Source: Powellomyces hirtus (lineage: Eukaryota > Chytridiomycota > Chytridiomycetes > Spizellomycetales > Powellomycetaceae). Taken from it: a stretch of DNA of 64,000 nucleotides. The position numbers and the translations under genes are program-made. Below the pieces are notes generated by a model that searched no databases, was not told where the DNA came from, and saw only the letters and a list, made by a program, of their open reading frames with translations. How positions within the stretch are numbered: the first letter of the stretch is position 1; each line of letters starts with the position of its first letter. The stretch is from positions 682,001 to 746,000 of the forward strand of contig JAHLKG010000002.1 of the NCBI GenBank assembly GCA_025526995.1, given 5' to 3'. Below, piece after piece: positions 25,618 to 35,344 of this stretch.

Positions 25618-26228
25618 CTACAATTGATCCACCTCTCCCGGGAATTCCGTAAGTTTCCCAGTATTCAGCAGCTGCGAGTACGCCGTGAAGAGACCCAAAA
25701 CCGCGAATCTGAATACACGCAACGGAAGTCAGCGTATCAGCATTTGCATGGACTTCCATAGAGATACAAAGGACACTCACGACACCATGCTGGTAGGCGG
25801 CCCACTGCTCTGTCCACCTGCGCTAAGATTGCACATTGATATGATGCATGTCACAAATGCCGCCCATGAGAACCATTGATTCTGAAAATTGATGTTGTGA
25901 GCCAGCAGTCGCGGAACGATTTTTGGAAGTACTTCGAACGGAAATTTTACTTTAAGGAACATTCCAGCGACACCTGGAAAACAGACCTCAGTCAGACAAC
26001 CCGGAATTCTGCTAGAGAATGAAAGGGTACTTTACCAAACCCGATAGAGGCAAAGCTCAGCAGGTCCGACACAGCGGCCTCGTCGTCTGGAAGCTCTTGG
26101 AACTTGAACGCTTCGACGCCTTCCGGTTTGGTAGCAGAAGTCGTGAGCTGAATTTTGTCAGACTGACCGGTTCAACAACATGTACCTTCTGGCCTCCGTG
26201 GATCTGCGTATTTGACAAGACGTGGCAT
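25618..26228 (-). CDS. WDR83OS: Asterix / PAT10 (WDR83OS family) ER membrane protein
   Basis: Small ER protein; in animals Asterix (PAT10) pairs with CCDC47 in the PAT complex, which chaperones multipass membrane proteins at the translocon. No single frame is long, so the gene is easily missed. Exons on the minus strand begin at 26228 with MPRLVKYADPRRPEG, then VEAFKFQELPDDEAAVSDLL, GVAGMFLKVKFPFE, NQWFSWAAFVTCIISMCNL and FAVLGLFTAYSQLL, ending at TAG 25618-25620; about 119 aa. The DPRRP start, the GMFLK-x-K membrane segment and the second hydrophobic segment follow the family. The first acceptor is the least certain: the phase-correct site is CCGGAAG, just before GCGTCG. One intron is only 51 bp (GTACTT..TTTTCAG). 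The start is 126 bp from the divergent TBC1D31 start, so they share a very short promoter. Confidence 0.82.
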
Positions 26229-26354
26229 TCTGTGAGGAGAAATGTGGATGCGTTGAGAAGCCGAGAGGGCAGAAACGCGTGAGATAACTTCGAATTGGTG
26301 CAAAACCGCGTGTGGCTTTTTCGTCGCCTTCAAGATTGAGGTGCAAATGCACTC
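26229..26354. promoter_or_regulatory. 126-bp bidirectional promoter, Asterix / TBC1D31
   Basis: The two predicted start codons are only 126 bp apart and point away from each other, so initiation for both genes must be driven from within this gap or from inside the opposite gene. No TATA box is evident. Confidence 0.45.
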
Positions 26355-29300
26355 ATGATTGCCCACCCGCGAACGGGACCCACGCCGCCGCGCACCCTTT
26401 TTGTCGGTGACAGACGAAGCGGACCCGTGTGGACTACAAGCGAATGGAGAAATGTTCTGGCCGGTGTGAATAGGAAAGGGTAAGAAAAGGATTTGCGACC
26501 TGTGCCATGTGCGTGGTGTTGCGATTACGAACGGGGCCGGAGGCCGATTGCTTCTCCAGTGGGACCGCTGGATGCTTGCCAAAATATTCAGAAAATATCT
26601 GTAACCAGCTTGCCGATATCTGACGTGCAAAGGTTTTTTCCAGGTCCATTCTACGCGTGCACAATGAGCTCTCGCCGCAACTCCGCAAGGGCACCGTCGC
26701 GCCGCGAAACATAGTATTCACCCGGGTTTGCTTCAGCAAGGAGATGAGAGTACCTTCGGAAAAGACGCGGAAGCACACCACCTATGCGGTTGTGATGGCT
26801 GCAGTGGATCAGCGCGGCGGAATATTTGTCTTTGATTTCATGAAGAACAAGTGAGTTAGAAATAGGCCGATAGTTCAGCGTGAGGATTCCAGCTGATTGG
26901 GGATGACTAGATTTTGGCTGGTGGCCAAGTCGGGAGTGTCGGGATCATGCTTGACGTTCAATCCGGTCCGCCGTCGAGAGCTTATTGTAGGCTTATCCGA
27001 CAACACGATTGTGTGCTACAATATCGGTGAGTTCTCGAAGGTGCTTGAGACCGCTTGGATGATGTCGATCGTCCTGTCCTCTTATTCATAGAAGCCTGTT
27101 GCAGACTCATGCCAGCAGATCTGCAAGCTGCCCGCATATCACACAATGCGGACGCACACCCTCTCCGCCCACCCATTGCAGCCACTCCTGATATCAACAA
27201 GTCAAAGCGAGTCGATCTTGTGGGACACAGAGTCATGGGAGCGCAAAAGGCTGCTCGTTGGGGCTCAATCTGGCATTCAAAACGCATGCTTCTCTTCAAC
27301 TGGGTCGTCGATCATCACGGCTTTCATTGATGGCAAGATTCTTGTGTGGAGCGCCGATACCTTTATCACTCAGTGGCATATCGACCTCGGAGTTATCCTT
27401 GGGGAGACCATCTCGGTGGGACTCAACAAAGAAAACTGCTTGAGCTTGTCCCGAAATGGGGAGCTGATGGTCTATGCCGCCTACTCGTCAAAACTCTATG
27501 TCTGGAATATGGTCGAACGCAGGTTGATCCATGAAGTCACTATTCCGGCTCTTGAGGGGACCGACATTGTGCAGCTTGAATTCCTGGGATCTTCAAATGT
27601 AGGCCTATTTGCTCTAAAGACGTGGGTTTGTGCAGACACCTTCCCGAAGCCCTTGCTCATCCTCCTTGGCCTTTGGATGGCAGGTCACAGCTGTACTCTC
27701 GAATGCGGGCGATATGGTGTTCATCGAAGTCTCGGAAGCACGATTCGTTGGGCAAGTTGAGGGTGGCCACAAGGTAAGATCATTACAACGCTCGCATCGG
27801 CTGATCCTCCGTTCACAAGGAAGCTCCATCAGTTTAGATACTTTACATCCTCCCCCGACGGACGGATTCTATCTACAATTTTCCGAGACAAGGGGTCCGT
27901 GTTAGGCGTGGTCAGAGTTGACAGCGTGCTTGACACTCCATCTTCCCTGGAGAACAATGGTGCTGAAGTCTCCATCATTTTGGACCAACCTCCGGTACGC
28001 CCGCTCAAACCTTTCTTCCCTCGCATTCATGGGTTGGAACATGGTCTCTTCTGCCCGCTCTTACTCTGTGTTCGTGTGTTTCAGGAAGAAGACTCTGGTG
28101 AACTGTATCAATCCCCGACACGTCAAATGGCGCTGCCGACCGCCACGACGAAAACTTTGTATGAGTTGATGGATATGAAGGTGCATGTCAATGTTCATCG
28201 CGGATGCGCGAGACAAAAGCTCATGGATGACTTTCGATTGCTTTGAAGGAAGGAGCGTTGCCTCTAAATAAAGTAAAGCTCAGGAAGTTTCTGATGTTCT
28301 ACGGAAGCTATCCGGACAAGTACCGCACGCTGATATGGCGCGTTCTTGCGGTGTTGCCCGAGAATAGGTCTAGCTACGAAGCCCTATTAGAAGGCGGGGC
28401 GCACCGCGTTTGGAAAGACTTCCGCACACAGTTCCCGGTTGGGAGCGAGCGCGTGGCTCAAAGTATGGAGCGAGTGCTATCCGCCTTGGCATTTTGGGCA
28501 CCCGTATTCTCTGGAATGGAATTGCTGCCCGCGCTGGTGTTCCCGTTTGTCAAAGTCTACCTGAGCGACATGTTTGCCGGATTCGAGATTATCGCCACTG
28601 TCTTGCGTAAGTAGCCCCAAGCGCAAGCTATGTTGCGCCGCGGTATACTGACATGTTGCCTGCTATAGTCAACTGGTGCCAGAAATGGTGGGAATACCAT
28701 CCCAATCCGCCAATTGAATGTCTCGCATGCGTCGAAGATCTCTTGGAATTCCATGACAAGGAACTGCTGGACCATTTCCTTCGCCACAAAATCACTAGTC
28801 AGGTATGTGTGGTTAGTGGCCACATTTGTGCTCTGAGAAGCCCGCGGTTAAATCTAATCATTATGGTTGTACCTGCAGATGTATGCGTGGACCATGATGC
28901 AACCGCTCTTTTCGTCAATATTTCACAAAGATGACTGGTTGACACTTTGGGATCACTTGCTCACTAATCCTCCGTGGTTCATGTATTTATTTGTGGTTTC
29001 ATATCTGAAATCGCATCGGATCGCGCTACTGCGTCTCACGAAGCCGGAGGACTTTCAGGTATCCGCAATGCTTTCCAGTAAACACTTTGTTTGGCAAATC
29101 TGCTTTTGTCGATTACCTGGGACTTACATCCAACATCACGTTTTCTCCGCAGTTCTTCTTCACGAGACCGAACCGAACTGTCCCACTAGCAACAATCATA
29201 ACCAGCGCATATGGCATTGGCCCGATAACGCCCGCCGTCCTTCATCCCCGTACCTTTTTTGAACCGTTTAAACCCCTTCCGGTAGGCGAATACCCAGTTG

Positions 29301-29872
29301 TCAATCAAGCCCCGAGCTACATGGTCAACTACCAATCAAGAATGCGAGAACGCATTGCTCGTGAGGAGGAAGAACGATTTGCACAGAAGCAAAGGAATCT
29401 AGGGCGGGAGCAGCATGGCGGCCAACCCGGCCCGCAAACACACCAGCAAGGTTCCACCGCCACCGGCATAGTCGATGCATGGTGGACGCGCATGGTGGAA
29501 GATGAGAAGCATGCATATGCGGCTCGCCAGAGTCCGATGGATGCCGGGAAGCCCTATGGCGAGGCGCGCCGCGGCTTTTTGCGCGCACAAATGGACAAAC
29601 CTGAGCATGCTGACCCGCAAGGAGCCCAGACTGATGCGCATGCAAACAAACCCAAAGAGGCTGATGTTGATGAAAATGATGAGTGGGCGAAACTGGGGCG
29701 GGAAACGCAAATGTCAAGAGATACAGTGCTGCGCGGTGGAGCACCTGAGAAACCATCGTATATGGAATGGTCGGCTTCAGATTCGGGGTTTCATTTGCGC
29801 GAAGATGCCAGAGAGGCTACGACTCCCGAGGATGAAGGCCCATCCACATCGCAGCATTCTGTAAGGGAATGA
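26355..29872 (+). CDS. TBC1D31: TBC1D31 (WDR67) WD40-TBC protein
   Basis: In animals TBC1D31 sits at centriolar satellites/centrosomes and takes part in ciliogenesis. Eleven exons (26355-26479, 26644-26850, 26911-27026, 27105-27598, 27684-27773, 27833-27994, 28085-28180, 28249-28606, 28669-28802, 28879-29058, 29153-29872) sum to 2,682 nt (893 aa). N-terminal WD40 blades (GGIFVFDFMKNKFWLVAK, SILWDTESWERKRLL, DGKILVWSADTF, SSKLYVWNMVERRL) precede a TBC domain (YPDKYRTLIWRVLAVLPENR, INWC/NWCQKWWEYHPNPPI, FHDKELLDHFLRHKITSQ), then MVNYQSRMRERIAREEEERF and a charged disordered tail. The tail is shorter than in human, which has a long coiled coil. The usual RabGAP glutamine-finger position reads FSGM, so GAP activity is doubtful. 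Presence of this gene suggests a flagellated life stage. Confidence 0.93.
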
Positions 29873-30010
29873 TCTCATTGGAACGCCCATGTTGGTCAAG
29901 AATGGCTGGGTGAGCGCACCCGCCATGCGTCGAAAGTTCTGTAATGCTGGTCGTGTTTTCTCATAATTTTTAAATATGTACAAATTATTGTGGGGTCAGC
30001 ACTGTGATAT

Positions 30011-30897
30011 CTAGTCCCAATCGTCATCATCCGAATCAGTTTTGGCTGCACGACGGATGTTGAACCCGGAGCGCGGCTTATCCTCCTCGTCGTCACTGTC
30101 GCGATTGGCTCTGCCAGCAGTCAGCGGGGAGTCTTCTATAGCTCCAATCTGTTTCAGCATCTTTTCGATGTGATCCACAGTAGTGTTGTTTCCGCCCAAT
30201 TGCTCAATTCCGATAATATTCCGCTTCAAGTCTCCATTTCCATACACCAGCAGGGTGGGAGTGTTGCGGTCCGGATAATTCGGGATACATTGATCGGCGA
30301 CGATTTTGAGGAACTTTGTCGCGCGGTAGCGAGCTGCCAATCGATCCAGGATTCCATTGACGAGCTTGCATGCGGGGACAGAGTTCTGGAACAGGTGGAC
30401 TACCACCCATGTGTTGGCGCTGGCTTCGGTCACTTCGACGGTATAGTCCGGTTTGCTGATTTGAGTCACGGTGCCGTACTTTTCTAACCGCGAGGCGGCG
30501 TGTATCTCGGCCATGCGTTGTCGACGATATGATCTGCAGAAGTTGCAACCCTATCAGTCACCGACTGATCTCAAGATGAAAGACAAGTGATTTTGAGTTT
30601 GACATACTCCAAAACTCGGTCATCTTCCTCGTCCTCCAATTCATCAAGCTCGTCCAACGTGCGATCCTCAATATCCTTTTCGCCGTATTTGGACGATATC
30701 ACTTTGTCCATCATCTCGTTGATCTGGTCTTCCGTGATCTCAGCCTCCTTGGGCTCGATAATCCCTTGCGCCCGTAAAGCATCGTTCCATTCTGCCCGAA
30801 AAAGAAAATAACAGAATCAGTCAGACGAGCTGGTCCAACAATCTCGGAATTGAGCGTTGTCATGAATAATGAGAAACGTACCATTGTCTTCTGCCAT
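30011..30897 (-). CDS. PLP2: Phosducin-like protein Plp2 / PDCL3
   Basis: Thioredoxin-fold cofactor of the CCT chaperonin that promotes actin and tubulin folding; essential in yeast. Three exons: 30882-30897 (MAEDN), 30608-30791 and 30011-30533, totalling 723 nt (240 aa). Exon 2 joins in phase to give EWNDALRAQGIIEPKE, the family N-terminus, followed by an acidic helix (DELEDEEDDRVLE). The thioredoxin-like domain spans roughly residues 90-205 with TWVVVHLFQNSVPACKLVNG, where the active-site CXXC of thioredoxins is absent as expected, and RNTPTLLVYGNGDLKRNIIG. The C-terminus is acidic and ends SDDDDWD. It converges on TBC1D31 with 138 bp between stops and diverges from the PPC decarboxylase gene with 265 bp between starts. 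Confidence 0.95.
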
Positions 30898-31162
30898 TTT
30901 GCACGAGCTGTTTGACGTTCGGATTGGACGAAGGATCGCTGACAGTCTGCGCCGTAAAGGTCATTGCGCAGCACAAGTGGCTTGCGCGTCTCCGATCGCC
31001 GTCGCTGACTAATTCACACTCTCGCCCTCGGCTTCCATCTCGGAACTCAATCTTCCTCGTCAAAGATATCGTTATTGGCCACCTCCCCACGGCCACCACA
31101 GGCTTTCACTGGGAGCTTGCATCCCGACCATCTTGACCGTCTCGGAGTCTATACCTGAAGCA

Positions 31163-31951
31163 ATGGCGTCTGCTGTACCGACCACCCCGCCTCGACCGCG
31201 ACGCATCATACTGGCTGCTACTGGCAGCGTCGCCAGCATCAAAATGCCTTTACTGGTGCAGAGAGTAAAAGAAGCTTATAAGGTATGTCGTACTGGCGGC
31301 AGGTAAGAAAAGTGGACGGAACTCCGTGTGCCCGGTGCAGGTTACCCAGGTCGGGGTGAATGGTCGCGTACGCCAATCCCTGACTCTCATGACACTGTTG
31401 GCCTCTGTAGGACGTGGTAGAGTTGAAAATCGTGTCCACAAACAATGCTTTGCATTTCTTTGACCGGAACAATGTGGGAGATGTCCACGTACTGACAGAT
31501 GCCGAAGAGTGGAGCACATGGACCTGGATATCGGATCCGGTACTGCATATTGAGGTAAGACTCTGATCAACTCGCATGAACTGGGGAATGGACACCCATT
31601 ATTTACCTCCTTCCATCACAGCTACGGAGCTGGGCAGATGCCATTGTGATTGCGCCGCTGGACGCCAACACGCTCGCCAAGTTAGCGACAGGATTAGCCG
31701 ACAACCTTCTCACCTGCATACTCCGCGCCTGGGACACAACCAAACCCGTCATATTATGTCCCGCCATGAATACTTTCATGTGGCAACACCCTTTCACCAA
31801 AAAGCACCTGGACGTGTGTGTAGAACTCGGGTACATGGTGATAGAACCCATTGTGAAAACACTGGCGTGCGGGGATACGGGGGTAGGAGCAATGGCCGAA
31901 CCGGAGTTTATTGCTAATGTAGTGCGAGAGACCATACCCAATGTAGAATGA
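31163..31951 (+). CDS. CAB3: Phosphopantothenoylcysteine decarboxylase (coenzyme A biosynthesis)
   Basis: FMN-dependent enzyme that decarboxylates 4'-phosphopantothenoylcysteine to 4'-phosphopantetheine. Exons 31163-31282, 31411-31554 and 31622-31951 give 594 nt (197 aa), a compact plant/animal-like length without the long acidic extensions of yeast Hal3/Vhs3/Cab3. The flavoprotein fold starts RRIILAATGSVASIKMPLL. Catalytic elements known from plant HAL3a are all present: the histidine in NALHFFDR, the asparagine in PAMNTFMW and the cysteine in LACGDTGVGAMAEP. FMN-contact residues ADAIVIAPLDANTLAKLATG are intact. It therefore looks like a self-sufficient enzyme; a separate PP1-inhibitory role is not indicated because the acidic tail is missing. 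Confidence 0.95.
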
Positions 31952-32041
31952 TATATATGAAATGCTCATGGTTTTGCGATAACATGATACACAAGCTAGG
32001 CTACGCTGAATGCTCCCAACGAGGTTTGATGGCTACCATAT

Positions 32042-32323
32042 TCAACCGTTGCTTTTCCCCCATGGATCAATCTCGACGAAGGGGCCGTAATTGTTTTTGA
32101 ATCCTTCCGTCCTGTGTAAGGGTTTGCGGGGGCCTCTGGGGATGAACCTGTTCGACAGGCAAAGCTTCATTTTTGTATCCAAGACAGCCATTTGTTTGAT
32201 GTCCTTGCTGGCGACTTGGAAATTGCTAGTCAATGCCGCATCGTTATCAGTCGGGGAGGATGACTGCTGTTTCGTGGTGGCAGTCAATGTTGAGAAGCGC
32301 TCAGAGAGAGTGATTGAAGGCAT
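32042..32323 (-). CDS. small basic hypothetical protein
   Basis: Single-exon frame of 93 residues from ATG at 32323 to TGA at 32042. It starts MPSITLSERFSTLTATT, has a serine/threonine-rich, probably disordered first half, and a basic second half with SNRFIPRGPRKPLHR. I do not recognise a family. It lies convergent to the PPC decarboxylase gene (90 bp) and divergent from the Erf4-like gene (326 bp), which fits the alternating pattern of real genes around it and is the main reason to accept it. The alternative is a chance frame. Confidence 0.45.
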   Translation of the reverse strand: MPSITLSERFSTLTATTKQQSSSPTDNDAALTSNFQVASKDIKQMAVLDTKMKLCLSNRFIPRGPRKPLHRTEGFKNNYGPFVEIDPWGKSNG

Positions 32324-32649
32324 GATGGTAACTGGTTGGTTGCCGTCGTCGTCGAAGTTGCAGCCCCTTAGTCTCTTTTTGTGGAAGGACGTTGGAGGAA
32401 GAGTTAAGCTTTTTTGACCACCGAAAGCCTCGCGCGCGATCGAGGGGAGGGCGCAGCAGCTTTGTCAGCACCTCGGTACGGAGCCGACCGCTTGCATTGA
32501 AACCCGCAGACTTACATATTGACGTATTGAGACAGGAACCACCAGTTGACATTTGACATTTTTCCCAAGTACTTCGTATTTGAACAGCAAGCTCTACAGT
32601 TCTCCCTTGGTCTCACTGCTCCCCAAAACTTCTTCATATTCGCCTCGAA
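32324..32649. promoter_or_regulatory. divergent intergenic region upstream of Erf4-like gene
   Basis: 326 bp between the starts of the small minus-strand protein and the plus-strand Erf4-like gene. Contains a GC-rich stretch with CGCGCGCGATCG near 32430-32442 and no clear TATA box. Confidence 0.4.
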
Positions 32650-33307
32650 ATGACACCGCAAGAACACCCTCCAACGTCCTCCTACCACGCCAACGGTCGA
32701 CTGGTCGTCCGCATCAACCGAAATTACAACACACCCAACACCACGCAATTCGTCACCGTGCCACCCCCGGAACTTGAAGGGAAGATTGGCGCATTGATTC
32801 TGAAAGATACTGTGGGGACGATAAATGCCATTCTGAGGGACGCGGGCAAAGTCAGTGCCCGGACGATATTCGGCAATTTGGTCTCGTGTTTGACGTGCTA
32901 TACTGTCGATTTGTGCACGAGTTCGAAGATGGAATTGGTATGAAATCCTCAGACGGTTCTGCCGGCTGGCTGCCTTTTTACTATGTTGAGATGGAACTTG
33001 GAAACTGCGAGACTTGCCGTAGCGCTAAACGAGAACCTTTGTCTTCATTCCAGGCTATGCAACGTATATCCACGTTTGTGGAAACGGAGAACCAAGCGCA
33101 CTACATGCCCGCTGGGCTTGAAATACTGGTACGACATCTCGCATGAACCAGAGCCCTTCCGTCATATCTTTTATTCATAGAATTTTGGTCGTGCAGGATC
33201 CGAGGAGCACCGGATTATTGCATGTAAGTGGAGCCATGATCACTTTCTCATCGCTCGAAGATGCAGTTGCTGATGTCAAACTACAGTTGGACATAGTTGT
33301 ACGATAG
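32650..33307 (+). CDS. ERF4: GOLGA7 / Erf4-family palmitoyltransferase subunit
   Basis: Accessory subunit of DHHC palmitoyltransferases (Erf2-Erf4 in yeast, DHHC9-GOLGA7 in animals) that acylate Ras and other membrane proteins. Four exons, 32650-32937, 33054-33128, 33197-33223 and 33287-33307, give 136 aa, almost the length of human GOLGA7 (137). Family features: a basic start RLVVRINRNYN, FVTVPPPELEGKI, the conserved helix FGNLVSCLTCYTVDLC, then QRISTFVETENQ, PAGLEIL and DPRSTGLLHLDIVV at the C-terminus. The short last exons make this gene easy to truncate in automated calls. The Cys pair in SCLTC may itself be palmitoylated, by analogy. The compact form resembles animal GOLGA7 more than the longer yeast Erf4. 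Confidence 0.88.
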
Positions 33308-34063
33308 CGACCGAACATCTTGTTGCAATCAAATCTGCGAACCCTCATCCATAGCTCGATGATGCGACCCGTAATCTGCGCGAGCAGGTTCTCACATAGC
33401 GATTCGCACAAAATCATCACAGTACCAACAGGCTACATCATGTCAAGCGCTTTTTTGATATCTCCACCGAGGAACCGATCTCGTCGTTCCCAGTAGGCGA
33501 CGCACGTAGCCTCGTGACCTGCATTCTCTATCACCGTCCGACAAATCATGCACATACGACCTATATTTTACATCATCTTGCGGGGTCGTCTGCACACGTC
33601 ACTAATGAAAGCTAATAATTACACAGTCTCAACCGCACTCTAACCAATGCCCCAGAGTTTCATGGACAAGGGTTCAACCTATTCGTTCATACATGGAGAA
33701 TGATAGCAGATAGATGGAACTCTTTAAATACAAAATGGGGAACATCTCTAAAAGAACATCTGCACGACCGCAATGTACATGAAGTATGTTCATTTGTGGC
33801 ATTTACAATAGTAGCAGCCAAAAAGGGTGGAGAGTGTGGGGGTAAGAGAAACATCCGTTACGGGTGGCCACACGTGCTCTTCTACAAAAGGCGTTCTGGA
33901 CAACGGGTCCTTCTCCGTTCACAAGACGCAGAAGTGTGTGACGTTGGTCAGACAGCTGTACAACTCCCTGCACCCACATTCGCTCTGCGGAGACAATGGC
34001 TTGACCGAATTGGGGGGAGAGTTTGAGGGGAGTACTTTCTGGAACTCTCACATCGCCGGCCGT
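33308..34063. other. convergent gap with no supported gene
   Basis: 756 bp between the Erf4-like and ARL2BP stops. Frames on both strands lack family resemblance. A 40-codon minus-strand frame at 33433-33555 has two cysteines and a charged end but no upstream exon could be joined to it. The part near 33700-34063 is open on the plus strand by chance. Confidence 0.35.
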
Positions 34064-34927
34064 TCATTGTCCAGCTCCGTGCACGGACAACAGGCCAGAG
34101 AGATCAATGGATGTCCCTTCTTGCTCCTGCAACAATACATTTCAGCAAATGACGAGATCAGCAGAACGAGAGGACGGATGAGTAAAGACCAAGTCCGAGA
34201 CTCGTTACCTGCTTATAACTCAGCATCAGATCCTTGAACGCGTCAAAATCTGCTAGGCTGCCCAACACGTCAAACACGTCGCCTTCCAGAGATTCCTTTC
34301 TGCCTCTGTGGTACAAAAGCGAGCGAAAGCAAATTGTGAGTCCACCTATTGACGTGTCAGCAGCGCCTTCACCGTATGTACTTTATCATCTGCAGGAATG
34401 CAGCCATGGAAAACCACTCGAGGCGCGCCCTCAGCCTTTTCTCAATGAACTTTTCCACCAGCTTGACCTTTTTTCAGAGTTCCGGGTCAATCCACGCGAC
34501 TTCGCTTCTTCCTGACGCCAAGATCGTTTCGCTTACATATTCCTGAAATATCTCGGTATACACAAGCTTGTTCTCCTCATCATCCGTAAACTCTTTGCAG
34601 TGTTTAGCAAGGTAGGAATCGTGCAGTTCATTGAAGTATGGGTCTAATAGAATGTTGCGAGAGCGTTGGTGTGGGCTCCTGAAAAGCCGTGCCCGCCATG
34701 CCCTTTGGACATTTCGCGCGTTCTCTGCTCTTGCTATCTTACCCATAAGCATATCCTCAAGCTCACCAACTACGGCATCGAATTTGATGTCGTCCGCGCT
34801 GGCCTTACTGTTTATGAAGTCACGAACGAGACGCAATGAGCCTGGCTTATTGGGTATGCTAGTTTTGCATAGGGACTGCAACTTCATACCTGCCATTGTC
34901 GATATCCTCGTCAACTTGCGGTTCCAT
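34064..34927 (-). CDS. ARL2BP: ARL2-binding protein (ARL2BP / BART)
   Basis: Effector of the ARL2/ARL3 GTPases, linked in animals to centrosomes, the basal body and cilium function. The spliced model is about 151 aa (human 163). Exon 1 starts at 34927 with MEPQVDEDIDNG; exon 2 gives KFDAVVGELEDMLM; exon 3, after an acceptor at TATTAG, gives DPYFNELHDSYLAKHCKEF then DDEENKLVYTEIFQEY; exon 4 gives VKLVEKFIEKRL; exon 5 gives LEGDVFDVLGSLADFDAFKD; and the last exon EQEGTSIDLSGLL ends at TGA 34064-34066. Each join keeps phase and restores the alignment to the BART domain (FDAVVG..LEDM, DEENKL.Y..IF.EY, DFDAFKDLMLSY). In the unspliced frame one intron reads through without a stop (34625-34710 region), so a naive call would insert about 30 spurious residues there. 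Confidence 0.93.
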
Positions 34928-35058
34928 TGGAAGATCTGCGGCCCCATTAAACGGTTATTACAGTGAATGACTGGTCGTGTGACGGTCCAGGCATGTTTGA
35001 ACACACCAATATGACGGTGGGCTGTGGCTGCCATGAAAGTGGAACTGTTTGCTCAGAA

Positions 35059-35282
35059 ATGGCGGACCGAAAAGAAAATAACTGCTCTTCAACTAGTGAC
35101 TCGGGTAGCTTGGGCCGGGGAGGAAACTCCAATAAAGACCTTTGTGTGTATGTGTGACTTTCGAAGCTCACAAGTTGTTTTTGGGAGAGTTGGACGACAC
35201 TACAAAAGAATACCGAAAACGCGACGCGACGCGAGCAAAGCTGAGTCAGCAGGTCATCAAACAGTGTCACCTTGTGAGATAA
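35059..35282 (+). CDS. putative small two-exon protein
   Basis: A weak candidate. ATG at 35059 (MADRKENNCSSTSDS) can splice at GTAGCT, about 60 bp before an acceptor at CGAAG, to HKLFLGELDDTTKEYRKR and ATRAKLSQQVIKQCHLV, ending at TAA 35280-35282; roughly 54 residues. The second exon has clear helical, coiled-coil-like composition and sits divergent to ARL2BP and convergent with the acyl-CoA synthetase gene, as expected for a real gene here. An upstream in-frame ATG at 34993 is possible. No family was recognised. Confidence 0.3.
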
Positions 35283-35344
35283 TGAGAAAACAGTTTCTAT
35301 CGACACGCTATGATAAAGAATGAGACAAGTTCTATGTTGCTACC

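Noticed and set aside
26158..26230. 38-nt intron at the first Asterix junction (acceptor AATTCAG).
   Set aside because: It breaks the reading phase; a longer intron to the acceptor CCGGAAG keeps phase and family alignment.
33433..33555. 40-codon minus-strand frame with two cysteines and a WERRDRF end, vaguely like a twin-CX9C mitochondrial assembly factor (COA6-like).
   Set aside because: Cysteine spacing is wrong and no upstream exon carrying the first cysteine pair could be joined on that strand.
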